A stretch of DNA of 64,000 nucleotides from Modicisalibacter radicis (GTDB lineage Bacteria; Pseudomonadota; Gammaproteobacteria; Pseudomonadales; Halomonadaceae): assembly GCF_900961225.1 (NCBI RefSeq), contig NZ_CAAHFN010000011.1, positions 1 through 64,000 on the forward strand, given 5' to 3'. The notes under the pieces were generated by a model. It saw only the letters and a program-made list of their open reading frames with translations, did not search any database and was not told the origin of the DNA. Shown here piece after piece: positions 49,570-59,535 of this stretch. The stretch's first letter is position 1. The number at the start of each line of letters is the position of its first letter. The position numbers and the translations under genes were made by a program.

Positions 49570-50370
49570 ATGAAGCACGCCATCGCCAAGACACTCGGCA
49601 CCGCCCTGCTGGGCCTCGGCCTGGTCGCCGGCCCCGCCGGCGCCGCCGACGAGCAGATCAAGGTCGGCACCGTGGCCGGCCCCGAAACCGACGTCATGCA
49701 GGTCGCCAAGCGGATCGCCAAGGACAAGTACGGGCTCGACGTCGAGATCATCGAGTTCACCGATTACGTCACGCCCAACGCCGCGCTGGCCGATGGCAGC
49801 CTCGACGCCAACGCCTACCAGCACGAGCCGTACATGCAGTCGATGGTCCGCGACCGCGGCTACGACTTCGCCATCGCCGGGCGTACCTTCGTCTACCCGA
49901 TCGGCGCCTATTCCGAGAAGTACGACAGCGTCGAGGCGCTGCCCGACGGCGCGACCATCGCCCTGCCCAACGATCCGTCGAACGAAGGCCGCTCGCTGAT
50001 CCTGATGCACAACAAGGGGCTGATCGAGCTCAACGATCCGGAAAATCTCGAAGCCACGCCGATCGATATCGCCGAGAACCCGCACGATTTCGAGTTCCGC
50101 GAGATCGAGGCCGCGCAACTGCCGCGGGTACTGCCCGACGTCGACATGGCCTTCATCAACAACACCTTCGCCCAGCCGGCCGGCCTGAGCCTGGATGACG
50201 CGCTGATCAAGGAGGGCCCCGAGTCGCCCTACGTCAACCTGATCGTGGTGCGCGGCGGCGATGAAGACCGCGAAGCGATCCAGCAACTGGTCGAGGCCTA
50301 CCAGAGCCAGCCGGTGGTCGACAAGGCCGAGGAACTGTTCAAGGGCGGCGCCGTTCCCGGCTGGGAATAA
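49570..50370 (+). CDS. metQ: methionine-binding protein MetQ
   Basis: A 266-residue periplasmic binding protein of the NlpA/MetQ family. The signal peptide ends after AGA near residue 25. Unlike E. coli MetQ it has no lipobox cysteine, so it is probably soluble periplasmic. Mature features include VGTVAGPETDVMQVAK, DGSLDANAYQHEPYM and FINNTFAQPAGL. An AAGGAG site precedes it. The 140-bp gap after metI contains AT-rich sequence that might be a second promoter plus short repeats of TAGCCG. Confidence 0.94.
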   Translation: MKHAIAKTLGTALLGLGLVAGPAGAADEQIKVGTVAGPETDVMQVAKRIAKDKYGLDVEIIEFTDYVTPNAALADGSLDANAYQHEPYMQSMVRDRGYDFAIAGRTFVYPIGAYSEKYDSVEALPDGATIALPNDPSNEGRSLILMHNKGLIELNDPENLEATPIDIAENPHDFEFREIEAAQLPRVLPDVDMAFINNTFAQPAGLSLDDALIKEGPESPYVNLIVVRGGDEDREAIQQLVEAYQSQPVVDKAEELFKGGAVPGWE

Positions 50371-50390
50371 GCGTCACCTCGCATGACCGC

Positions 50391-50422
50391 GGGCCGGCCG
50401 AAAAGGCCGGCCCGTCTGCTTT
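50391..50422 (+). terminator. terminator after metQ
   Basis: GGGCCGGCC (50391-50399) with GGCCGGCCC (50405-50413), loop GAAAA, followed by a T-containing but interrupted tail. Confidence 0.7.
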
Positions 50423-50563
50423 CAGGCCCGCCTAGTCGCCACCCCTGCGATGGTGGGGTGCCGGGGACTCAGGGACGGGGTTACAGCGCCCTCGCGAAGT
50501 CCTGTCGCCGGCAAGGCCCGATTCGCCTGCCGGGTTGCGAAAGAATCTCCTAAGGAAGCGTCC

Positions 50564-51022
50564 ATGAGCGATTACTCCCGCCTCGCCCGCCAGCTCGAAG
50601 CGCTGCTCGACAGCCGCGACTGGCTGACCAACGCGGCCCAGACCTGCGCCTTCATCATGCAGGAGGTCACCGATCTCAACTGGGTCGGCTTCTACCTGCA
50701 ACGCCGGCCGGAGACGCTGATTCTCGGCCCCTTCCAGGGCAAGCCGGCCTGCAACCCGATCCCGTTTACCAAGGGAGTGTGCGGTGCCGCGGCGCGCAGC
50801 CGTCAGACCCAGCGCGTCGATGACGTCCACGCCGTCGCCGACCACATCGCCTGCGACGCGGACTCGCGCGCCGAGCTGGTGGTGCCGATCGTCGTCGATG
50901 GCCGCCTGTGGGGCGTGCTCGACCTGGACAGCCCACGCCCGTCGCGCTTCTCCGACGACGACCAGGCCGGCATCGAGCGCCTGGCAGCGATCTTCGCCGC
51001 CGCCAGCGACTTCAACGGCTAG
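50564..51022 (+). CDS. msrC: free-methionine-(R)-sulfoxide reductase (GAF domain)
   Basis: A 152-residue GAF-domain enzyme that reduces free Met-R-sulfoxide. Three cysteines sit at 63, 73 and 97, spaced 10 and 24 apart as in the E. coli fRMsr catalytic set. WVGFYLQR, GPFQGKPACNPIPF, GVCGAAA and AELVVPIVVDG are conserved. TAAGGAAG precedes ATG 50564. It follows metNIQ and likely regenerates usable methionine, giving a methionine uptake and repair module. Confidence 0.93.
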   Translation: MSDYSRLARQLEALLDSRDWLTNAAQTCAFIMQEVTDLNWVGFYLQRRPETLILGPFQGKPACNPIPFTKGVCGAAARSRQTQRVDDVHAVADHIACDADSRAELVVPIVVDGRLWGVLDLDSPRPSRFSDDDQAGIERLAAIFAAASDFNG

Positions 51023-51086
51023 CCATTGCCGCCGCCTCTCGCTGACGCCATGCTGTGTGTCCCAGAGTTTACCGGGAGGCTCGTCC

Positions 51087-52049
51087 ATGCATCGCACGCC
51101 CTCGCCCGGCGCCGCCCACGAGGGGCTGGACGCCGTGCTCACGCACCTCGAGCGACTCAAGTCGCTCAACCTGGCCAGCGGCAACGACCTCGTCGTCAAA
51201 CGTCGCCTGCTCGATCTGTACTTCGCGGCCGACCCAACGATCCTCGACGCTCACTGCCGGGTCGAACCGCTGCTGATTCCGACCCGTGCCGGCGTCATCG
51301 CCGCCGAGCGCGTGCGCCCGGCCGAGACCGACGACACGCCGAGCCGCCGCCTGCTGTATATCCACGGCGGCAGCTGGATCGCCGGCAGTCCGGCCAGCCA
51401 TCGTCCATTGACGGCGCGACTGGCCCGGGCCTGCCAGGCCGAGGTGATCGCCATCGATTATCGCCTGGCCCCCGAGTCGCCCTTTCCCGCCGGGCTCGAG
51501 GACTGTCTCGACGCCTGGCACTGGCTGTGTCGCGAGCATCCCGACGACGGCCTGCTGCTGGCCGGCGACAGCGCCGGCGGCAACCTGACGCTGGCCTGTG
51601 TGGATGTTCTCAAGCGCGAAGCGCGGCGCCTGCCCGAGGCAGTGCTCGCCTTCTCGCCAGCCACCGACCAGAGCTGGGAAAGCGATTCACTGACGCGCAA
51701 GGCCGACGTCGACCCGATCCTCGACGCCAGCCTGCTGCCGCGGTTGACCCGGCTGTATCTCGGCCAGTCGGCGGCCGAGCCCGGCGACCCGCGCGTCTCG
51801 CCGATCGAGGGCGATCTCGCCGGCCTGCCGCCGACGCTGATCCAGTGCGGCGAAGCGGAGATCCTGCTCGACGACAGCCGACGCTATGCCGAGCAGGCGC
51901 AGCAGAGCGGCAGCCCCGTCAAGCTCAGCCTGTGGGCCGACATGCCGCATGTGTTCGTCGGCTTCGCTCCGCTGCTCGGCGCGGCCAACCGCGCCCTCGA
52001 GGAGATCGCCCGCTTTGCCGACGAGCATTGCGCGGCCCGCTCTGCCTGA
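51087..52049 (+). CDS. alpha/beta hydrolase, HSL-like esterase
   Basis: A 320-residue esterase of the hormone-sensitive-lipase group. The oxyanion HGGSW motif is near residue 93 and the nucleophile elbow GDSAGGN near residue 160; the catalytic Asp and His lie in DPILDA-like and MPHVFVGF segments. No signal peptide, so cytoplasmic. GGGAGG precedes ATG 51087; the longer in-frame start at 50784 lies inside msrC. Substrate cannot be told, short-chain esters are usual. Confidence 0.88.
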   Translation: MHRTPSPGAAHEGLDAVLTHLERLKSLNLASGNDLVVKRRLLDLYFAADPTILDAHCRVEPLLIPTRAGVIAAERVRPAETDDTPSRRLLYIHGGSWIAGSPASHRPLTARLARACQAEVIAIDYRLAPESPFPAGLEDCLDAWHWLCREHPDDGLLLAGDSAGGNLTLACVDVLKREARRLPEAVLAFSPATDQSWESDSLTRKADVDPILDASLLPRLTRLYLGQSAAEPGDPRVSPIEGDLAGLPPTLIQCGEAEILLDDSRRYAEQAQQSGSPVKLSLWADMPHVFVGFAPLLGAANRALEEIARFADEHCAARSA

Positions 52050-52068
52050 AACACCTTGACGACCATCC

Positions 52069-52107
52069 AACGAAAGACGCCCGACTCGGCAAGCGAATCG
52101 GGCGTCT
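52069..52107 (-). terminator. terminator of the tRNA-Val pair
   Basis: AGACGCCCGA (52075-52084) pairs with TCGGGCGTCT (52098-52107) around a 13-base loop; on the minus strand the tail is TTTCGTT. It is 8 bp past the downstream tRNA end and may also serve the esterase gene from the other side. Confidence 0.75.
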
Positions 52108-52114
52108 CGGAAGC

Positions 52115-52191
52115 TGGTAGGACCAAGCGGATTTGAACCGCTGACCTCCACGATGTCAACGTGGCGCTCTAACCAACTGAGCTATGGTCCT
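52115..52191 (-). tRNA. tRNA-Val (anticodon GAC), copy downstream
   Basis: A 77-nt cloverleaf: acceptor AGGACCA/TGGTCCT, D-arm GCTCAGTTGGTTAGAGC, anticodon stem CCACG-TTGACAT-CGTGG with GAC anticodon, T-arm GCGGTTCAAATCCGC, encoded CCA at the 3' end (52115-52117). Confidence 0.96.
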
Positions 52192-52211
52192 GCAATGTTG
52201 AGGAGTCTGAC

Positions 52212-52288
52212 TGGTAGGACCGAGCGGATTTGAACCGCTGACCTCCACGATGTCAACGTGGCGCTCTAACCAACTGAGCTACGGTCCT
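52212..52288 (-). tRNA. tRNA-Val (anticodon GAC), copy upstream
   Basis: Nearly identical to the copy at 52115-52191 and transcribed first. The acceptor is AGGACCG/CGGTCCT, so the last acceptor pair changed from A-T to G-C in a compensated way. CCA is encoded at 52212-52214. The two genes are 20 bp apart and cotranscribed. Confidence 0.96.
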
Positions 52289-52338
52289 GCAGACGGTGTC
52301 GGCGTTCACGCATGGGCGCTGGCCGGCAACGGATGCGT

Positions 52339-52366
52339 ATTCTACCCGCGGCGGCGGCGAATGCAA
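52339..52366 (-). promoter_or_regulatory. candidate promoter of the tRNA-Val operon
   Basis: On the minus strand TTGCAT (52361-52366) and TAGAAT (52339-52344) are separated by 16 bases, about 50 bases before the first tRNA. The surrounding 209-bp gap before glpK's end holds no gene. Confidence 0.6.
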
Positions 52367-52497
52367 CCCCCCTCGGGCACTTTTCGCCGCCAGAGGCCCT
52401 CCCCCTTGTGCTTGATTCGGCGGGCAATTCCAGGACTGCCCCACGCGCCGGCGACCGTTCTCTCCGCCCGCCGCCAAGCCCCCGGGGCCATCACGCC

Positions 52498-53982
52498 TCA
52501 GCGACACTTGACCCGCTCCACGGCGTCCTGCCAGCCGGCATACAGCGCCTCGCGCTCCTCCTCGGCCATCTGCGGCTCGAAGGTGCGCTGGCAATGCCAT
52601 AGCCGGGCAATCTCGTCGAGGTCGGCATACCAGCCGATCGCCAGCCCGGCCAGGTAGGCCGCGCCCAGCGCAGTGGTTTCGAGGGTTTGCGGCCGGTCCA
52701 CCGGAACCCCCAGCATGTCGGCGAGGAATTGCATCAGCCAGTCGTTGCCGACCATGCCGCCGTCGACACGCAGGGTGCCGGTACGCCCATCGAAGTCATC
52801 GTTCATGCAGGTCTGCAGGTCGCGGGTCTGGTAGCACACCGACTGCAGACCGGCGGCGACGATCTCGGCGATGCCGGTGTCGCGGGTCAGCCCGAAGATC
52901 GCCCCGCGCGCCTGCGGGTCCCAGTGCGGCGCGCCCAGCCCGGTGAAGGCCGGCACCAGGTAGACGCCGTGCCCCTTGCGGGTACTGCGCGCCAGTTGTT
53001 CGCTATCCGCAGCCTCGGCGAACAGCTTGAGACCGTCGCGCAGCCACTGCACCGTGGCCCCGGCGACGAAGATGCTGCCTTCCATGGCGTAGGTCACCCG
53101 CCCGCCGAGGCGGTAGGCGACGGTGGTCAACAGCCGATTGCGTGAAGTTTCCGCGCGATCCCCGGTATTGAGAATCATGAAACAGCCGGTGCCGTAGGTG
53201 CTCTTGGCCATGCCCGGTTCGAAGCACGCCTGGCCGACCAGCGCCGCCTGCTGATCGCCGGCCACGCCGCGAATAGGCACCGGGCCGCCCAGCCAGTCGG
53301 GCCGGGCGGTGCCGAAGTCGCCGCTGCAGTCGCGCACCTCGGGCAACAGGCTGGCGGGAATCCCGAACAGCGCCAACAGGTCGTCGTCCCAACGCTGTTC
53401 GTGGATATTGAACAGCGCCGTGCGCGAAGCGTTGGTGGCATCGGTGGCATGCACCCGTCCGTCGGTCAGCCGCCACAGCAGAAAGCTGTCGACGGTGCCG
53501 AAGGCCAGCTCGCCGCGCTCGGCGCGCTCGCGCACCCCCTCGATGTTGTCGAGCAGCCACTTGAGCTTGCTCGCCGAAAAGTAGGGGTCGATCACCAACC
53601 CGCTGCGCTCCCGAATCAAGGCGTCATGCCCGGCCTCGGTCAACGCCCGGCAGTCTTCCGAGGTACGTCGGTCCTGCCAGACGATCGCGTTGTAGACCGG
53701 CTCGCCTGTGAGCCGGTCCCATACCAGCGTGGTTTCGCGCTGATTGGTGATACCGATGGCCGCCACCGCCTCGACACCCGCTCCGGCATTGGCCAGTACC
53801 TGGCGGCAGGTACGCGATACCGATTGCCAGAGGTCCTCCGGGTGGTGCTCGACCCAGCCGTCATGGGGGAAATGCTGCGGGAACTCCTCCTGGGCAACCG
53901 CCACGCTCCGGCCGTCGCGGTCGAAGAGGATGGCTCGCGAACTGGTGGTGCCCTGGTCGATGGAAAGCAGGTAGGAAGCCAT
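52498..53982 (-). CDS. glpK: glycerol kinase
   Basis: A 494-residue FGGY-family kinase making glycerol 3-phosphate from glycerol and ATP. Visible are [15 protein letters not shown] at the start, [21 protein letters not shown]-like [21 protein letters not shown] and [14 protein letters not shown]. Normal length and complete. It is divergent from glpR, with a shared GlpR-type site in between. No glycerol facilitator gene (glpF) is beside it, which is usual in E. coli and Pseudomonas. Confidence 0.97.
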   Translation of the reverse strand: MASYLLSIDQGTTSSRAILFDRDGRSVAVAQEEFPQHFPHDGWVEHHPEDLWQSVSRTCRQVLANAGAGVEAVAAIGITNQRETTLVWDRLTGEPVYNAIVWQDRRTSEDCRALTEAGHDALIRERSGLVIDPYFSASKLKWLLDNIEGVRERAERGELAFGTVDSFLLWRLTDGRVHATDATNASRTALFNIHEQRWDDDLLALFGIPASLLPEVRDCSGDFGTARPDWLGGPVPIRGVAGDQQAALVGQACFEPGMAKSTYGTGCFMILNTGDRAETSRNRLLTTVAYRLGGRVTYAMEGSIFVAGATVQWLRDGLKLFAEAADSEQLARSTRKGHGVYLVPAFTGLGAPHWDPQARGAIFGLTRDTGIAEIVAAGLQSVCYQTRDLQTCMNDDFDGRTGTLRVDGGMVGNDWLMQFLADMLGVPVDRPQTLETTALGAAYLAGLAIGWYADLDEIARLWHCQRTFEPQMAEEEREALYAGWQDAVERVKCR

Positions 53983-54066
53983 GGCGTACTCGTGTCGTTG
54001 ACGGTTGTCCGGCCCCGCATCGTTTTCGCCGGACGTTTATCGACAAAGGGGATGCTCGGTTGCCGC

Positions 54067-54080
54067 ATGTTCGTTATCGC
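54067..54080. promoter_or_regulatory. candidate GlpR operator before glpK
   Basis: ATGTTCGTTATCGC resembles the GlpR half-site pattern WATGTTCGWTAWCG. The 11-base TTCGTTATCGC within it also occurs at 55144-55154 before glpD. Confidence 0.7.
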
Positions 54081-54155
54081 TAAAGGGAGGCTAAACCGCT
54101 TTTCACTTAACAACAAATGATTGGAAGGCGTTCGCCCTACGACCATGGTCGAGTT

Positions 54156-54185
54156 CGTCGGGCGCCGCCGCGTCGGGCGCCGCCG
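54156..54185. repeat. 2 x 15-bp tandem repeat upstream of glpR
   Basis: Two exact copies of CGTCGGGCGCCGCCG, followed by a partial third (CGCCG), in the glpK-glpR intergenic region. Confidence 0.85.
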
Positions 54186-54260
54186 CGCCGTTCGCGCAAG
54201 CTGGTAGTATGAGGACATGCCACTCGCGGGCACCGCACCGACAACTCAACGGAACGCTTC

Positions 54261-55046
54261 ATGCTCCAGCGCAACCGCCACGACGCCATCATCGCCCTCG
54301 TCAAGCGCCAGGGTTACGCCTCCATCGAACAACTGGCCGGCGATTTCGGGGTCACCCCGCAGACCATCCGCCGCGATCTCAACCTGCTGGCCAACGAGGG
54401 CCGGGTTCGCCGGGTCCACGGCGGCGCCGGGCTCGAGTCGAGCACCGTAAACACCGCCTACCAGACGCGCAAGACGCTCAACCTCGACGCCAAGCAGCGC
54501 ATCGCGCGCCTGCTGGCCCGGCAGATTCCCGACAACACCTCGCTGTTCATCAACATCGGCACCACCAACGAGATCTTCGCCGAAGCCCTGTGCGACCACC
54601 ACGGCCTCGAGGTCATCACCAACAATCTCAATGTCGCGGCCATTCTCCAGCACCAGGAAGACTTCAACGTCATCGTCGCCGGTGGCCAGGTGCGTTCGCG
54701 GGATGGCGGGATCATCGGCGAGGCGACCATCGACTTCATCAACCAGTTCAAGGTCGACTACGGCATCATCGGCATCAGCGGCATCGACGATGACGGCTCG
54801 CTGCTGGAGTTCGACTACCAGGAAGTGCGCGTCGCCCAGGCGATCATACGCAACTCCCGGCAGGTGATGCTGCTCGCCGACCACTCCAAGTTCCATCGCA
54901 ACGCGGTGGTGCGCCAGGGCAATATCGCGCAGATCGACGCCCTGTTCACCGACCGCCAGCCGCCGGAGCGCCTGCTGCAACTGATCGAGACCCACGACGT
55001 CGCCCTGCATATCGCCGAAGACCCGACCACGGCCCTGCCCGCCTGA
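54261..55046 (+). CDS. glpR: glycerol-3-phosphate regulon repressor GlpR
   Basis: A 261-residue DeoR-family repressor. The helix-turn-helix is RHDAIIALVKRQGYASIEQLAGDFGVTPQTIRRDLNLLANEGRVRRVHGGA at residues 5-55; the sugar-phosphate binding C-domain contains FINIGTTNE and LLADHSKFHRNAVV. It responds to glycerol 3-phosphate and represses glpD and glpK. It lies 134 bp before glpD. Confidence 0.95.
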   Translation: MLQRNRHDAIIALVKRQGYASIEQLAGDFGVTPQTIRRDLNLLANEGRVRRVHGGAGLESSTVNTAYQTRKTLNLDAKQRIARLLARQIPDNTSLFINIGTTNEIFAEALCDHHGLEVITNNLNVAAILQHQEDFNVIVAGGQVRSRDGGIIGEATIDFINQFKVDYGIIGISGIDDDGSLLEFDYQEVRVAQAIIRNSRQVMLLADHSKFHRNAVVRQGNIAQIDALFTDRQPPERLLQLIETHDVALHIAEDPTTALPA

Positions 55047-55100
55047 AAGGCGACCCGAGACCGGTTTCCCGAGCACCGGGTGTTCGCTTTCACCCATGAT

Positions 55101-55118
55101 GTTTTCATAATCGAAAAT
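55101..55118. promoter_or_regulatory. candidate GlpR operator before glpD
   Basis: GTTTTCATAATCGAAAAT is a near palindrome in the glpR-glpD gap and partly overlaps the likely promoter region. Confidence 0.55.
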
Positions 55119-55143
55119 ATCATCGATAATGGTGGTCATCATT

Positions 55144-55154
55144 TTCGTTATCGC
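55144..55154. promoter_or_regulatory. second candidate GlpR operator before glpD
   Basis: TTCGTTATCGC is identical to the sequence found upstream of glpK at 54070-54080; it is 26 bp before the glpD start. Confidence 0.65.
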
Positions 55155-55180
55155 ACTCGGGATATCCCGAAGGAGCCGAC

Positions 55181-56698
55181 ATGGGCGCTTCGCCATCCTC
55201 CCCGCCGCCACTCGACCTGTTCGTCGTCGGCGGGGGTATCAACGGCACGGGCATTGCCAACGACGCCGCCGGTCGTGGCCTCTCGGTAGCGCTCTGCGAG
55301 CAGGCCGACCTGGCCCAGGCGACCTCATCGGCGAGTAGCAAGCTGATCCACGGCGGCCTGCGCTATCTCGAGTATCACGAATTCCGGCTGGTCCGCGAGG
55401 CCCTGCGCGAGCGCGAGGTGCTGCTCGGGAAAGCCCCGCACATCATCTGGCCGCTACGCTTCATACTGCCCCATCAGCCGCACCTGCGCCCGGCGTGGAT
55501 GATCCGCGCCGGGCTGTTCCTCTACGATCACCTGGGCAAGCGCGACAGCCTGCCAGGCTCGAAGGGCCTGCGCTTCACCCCCGACAACCCGCTACGCGAA
55601 GAGATCAGCCGCGGTTTCGAATATTCCGATTGCTGGGTCGACGACGCCCGTCTGGTGGTGCTGAATGCCCTGCAGGCTCGCGATAACGGCGCCGAAGTCC
55701 TGGTCCGCACGCGCTGCGTCGAAGCCCACGATGAAGACGGTCAATGGCGGCTGGTGCTCGAGGAACAGCCTGGCGGACGGCGCTTCGAGCGCCGCGCCCG
55801 GGTGCTGGTCAACGCCGCCGGCCCGTGGGTCGAGAGGTTCATCAGCGAACGCACCTCGCACCGTTCGCGCTACGGCATCCGCATGATTCAGGGCAGCCAC
55901 ATGATAGTGCCCCGCATCAACACCGACGAACGCGCCTACATCCTGCAGAACCGCGACGGGCGCATCGTCTTCGTGCTGCCCTACGAACAGGACTTCAGCC
56001 TGATCGGCACCACCGATGTGCGTTACCGGGGCGACCCCGCCACCATCCATGCCGGCGATGAAGAAATCGATTACCTGCTCGAGGTGGTCAATGCCCATTT
56101 CCGCACCCCGCTGAGCCGCGACGATGTGGTGGCCACCTTCTCCGGCGTGCGCCCGCTGTGCGACGACGAATCCACCGACCCGGCGGCGATGACCCGAGAC
56201 TATACCCTTGACCTGGACCGCCGGGGCGCCCCCCTGCTCTCGGTGTTCGGTGGCAAGATCACCACCTATCGCAAGCTCGCCGAAACCGCCCTGACGACGC
56301 TCGCCCCGCTGTTCCCCGTCATGCGGCCGGCGTGGACAGCCGACGCTCGCCTGCCCGGCGGCGATATCGGCAGCCGGGCGGACTTTCAGGCGCGTCTGCT
56401 ACGCGACTACCCGTTTCTCGGCGATGACCGCGCACGTCGCTTCGCCAGCAGCTATGGCACCCTCTGCCTGCACTTTCTCGAGGGCTGCAAACGGCTCGAG
56501 GATCTCGGCGAGGATTTCGGCGGAGGGCTGTCCCAGCGCGAGGTCGACTACCTGGTCGAGTGCGAATGGGCGCGCGAGGCCGACGACATCCTGTGGCGGC
56601 GCACCAAGCGCTACCTTCGCCTCGATGCCAGCCAGCGCGAGGCTCTCGCCGGCTATCTTCGCCAGAGCCAGCCCACTTTGTGTGCAGCGCTGAATTGA
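55181..56698 (+). CDS. glpD: aerobic glycerol-3-phosphate dehydrogenase
   Basis: A 505-residue FAD enzyme of the inner-membrane face that oxidises glycerol 3-phosphate to dihydroxyacetone phosphate and reduces ubiquinone. The FAD motif FVVGGGINGTGIANDAAGRG is at the N-terminus, and SSASSKLIHGGLRYLEYHEF, QGSHMIVPRI and GTTDVRYRGDP are GlpD landmarks. AAGGAGC precedes ATG 55181. The gene order glpK, glpR, glpD matches Pseudomonas-like glycerol clusters. Confidence 0.97.
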   Translation: MGASPSSPPPLDLFVVGGGINGTGIANDAAGRGLSVALCEQADLAQATSSASSKLIHGGLRYLEYHEFRLVREALREREVLLGKAPHIIWPLRFILPHQPHLRPAWMIRAGLFLYDHLGKRDSLPGSKGLRFTPDNPLREEISRGFEYSDCWVDDARLVVLNALQARDNGAEVLVRTRCVEAHDEDGQWRLVLEEQPGGRRFERRARVLVNAAGPWVERFISERTSHRSRYGIRMIQGSHMIVPRINTDERAYILQNRDGRIVFVLPYEQDFSLIGTTDVRYRGDPATIHAGDEEIDYLLEVVNAHFRTPLSRDDVVATFSGVRPLCDDESTDPAAMTRDYTLDLDRRGAPLLSVFGGKITTYRKLAETALTTLAPLFPVMRPAWTADARLPGGDIGSRADFQARLLRDYPFLGDDRARRFASSYGTLCLHFLEGCKRLEDLGEDFGGGLSQREVDYLVECEWAREADDILWRRTKRYLRLDASQREALAGYLRQSQPTLCAALN

Positions 56699-56863
56699 GC
56701 GCGGGACGGACGCCCGACCCGCGCAAGACGGTTACTACATGCCGGCCATTCATGTTATTAGTGGGCGCATTTTCATGCCGCTCATGACCTGCCGAGCCGA
56801 ACGCGTCACCTGCGAGTGGCGCCACTAGCCGGGCGGATATCGAGCGGTCTGCCCGGAGTAAGC

Positions 56864-57949
56864 ATGATCGTCGACATCGGCCTGAGCATCGCGGCTGGAC
56901 TACTGCTGATTGCCACCCTGGTCCCCTTTTTGCGCCTGCGCTACTGGTGGGTGCGGGGCTTCGATTTCCCTCGGCTGCAACTTGCCGGCCTGGCGCTGGC
57001 TGCCGGCTTGCTGCTCTGGCTGTTTGGCAGCGCCGAGTGGCGCTGGTGGGCGATCGCCGCCTGCGCCATCGTGGTCACCGTTCAGGGCAAGCACATCCGC
57101 CCCTGGACACCGCTGGCGACGAAGAAGGTTGCCGATGCCCATGCCGACGGCGACTGGCGCTACCTCACCGTGCTGGTGGCCAACGTGCTGACGCCCAATC
57201 GCAACGCTCAGGATCTGCTCACGCAGATCCACGCGGCCCAGCCCAATCTGGTGCTGACACTGGAATCCGACGAATGGTGGGGCGAGCAACTGACCCGTTC
57301 GCTTCAAGCCGACTGGCCGCACAGCGTCAAGGTGCCGCTCGACAACCTTTACGGCATGCACCTGTTTTCGCGCGAGCCGCTCGAGGACGTCGAGGTCAAG
57401 TGGTTGATCCAGAGCGACATCCCGTCGATCCACGCCTGGCTGCGCATGGAGTGCGGCGTCAGGATCCGCATTCACGCCGTGCACCCGCGCCCGCCGGCAC
57501 CCAGTGAAAGCGATGAATCGCTGTGGCGCGACGCCGAACTGCTGCTGGTCGGCAAGGGCATTCACCAGCACGAACAGCCGACCCTGCTGTTCGGCGATCT
57601 CAACGACGTCGCCTGGTCGCGCACCACCCGGCTCTTCTGTCGCGTCAGCGGCATGCTCGACCCGCGCCGTGGTCGCGGCATGTTCAGCACCTTCCACGCC
57701 CGCCACTTCCTGCTGCGCTGGCCGCTCGATCACATCTTCGTCAGCGAACACTTCACGCTGGGCGGCATGCGCCGGCTCAAGGGGTTCGGCTCCGACCATT
57801 TTCCGATCCTCGCCACGCTCTGCTATCGCCCGGCCCGCGCCGACGAGAACGACTCTCCCGAGGCCGACAGCGAGGAGCGCAAGGAGGCCGCCGAGACCAT
57901 TCACGAGGCACGCCGCGAGGGTGACGGCGAGGCGACCCGGCACGGCTGA
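56864..57949 (+). CDS. membrane-anchored endonuclease/exonuclease/phosphatase (EEP) family protein
   Basis: A 361-residue protein. The first 85 residues have two or three hydrophobic helices anchoring it in the inner membrane. The rest is an EEP-fold hydrolase with ANVLTPN, LESDEWW, HAVHPRPPAP, GDLND and GSDHFPI, covering the metal and catalytic residues. The tail is charged and probably disordered. This combination is known in proteins of uncertain substrate (phosphodiester lipids or nucleic acid). ATG 56864 is preferred since CCCGGAG precedes it and the longer 56816 frame lacks a site. Confidence 0.8.
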   Translation: MIVDIGLSIAAGLLLIATLVPFLRLRYWWVRGFDFPRLQLAGLALAAGLLLWLFGSAEWRWWAIAACAIVVTVQGKHIRPWTPLATKKVADAHADGDWRYLTVLVANVLTPNRNAQDLLTQIHAAQPNLVLTLESDEWWGEQLTRSLQADWPHSVKVPLDNLYGMHLFSREPLEDVEVKWLIQSDIPSIHAWLRMECGVRIRIHAVHPRPPAPSESDESLWRDAELLLVGKGIHQHEQPTLLFGDLNDVAWSRTTRLFCRVSGMLDPRRGRGMFSTFHARHFLLRWPLDHIFVSEHFTLGGMRRLKGFGSDHFPILATLCYRPARADENDSPEADSEERKEAAETIHEARREGDGEATRHG

Positions 57950-57974
57950 CCGAGACACGCCTCATGGACACGCA

Positions 57975-58006
57975 AAAAAGCCGGCGCTGGTGGACGCCGG
58001 CTTTTT
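57975..58006. terminator. bidirectional intrinsic terminator
   Basis: AAAAAGCCGGCG (57975-57986) pairs with CGCCGGCTTTTT (57995-58006), 8-base loop; T runs in both directions. It lies between the EEP gene and fumC, which converge. Confidence 0.92.
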
Positions 58007-58051
58007 CGTTCCCGAATGACGCCGGGCGATTCCCGGCGCTTCGCTTGGCAA

Positions 58052-59431
<1,380 letters not shown>

Positions 59432-59535
59432 GGCAACCTCTACTCTCTGATAAAAGAAAACAAACCGTCGGAAACCGATCACTCGGCACAGCATAGAAGC
59501 AAACGCCAAGCCCGGTCCACGCCGGCCCCGCCCAT

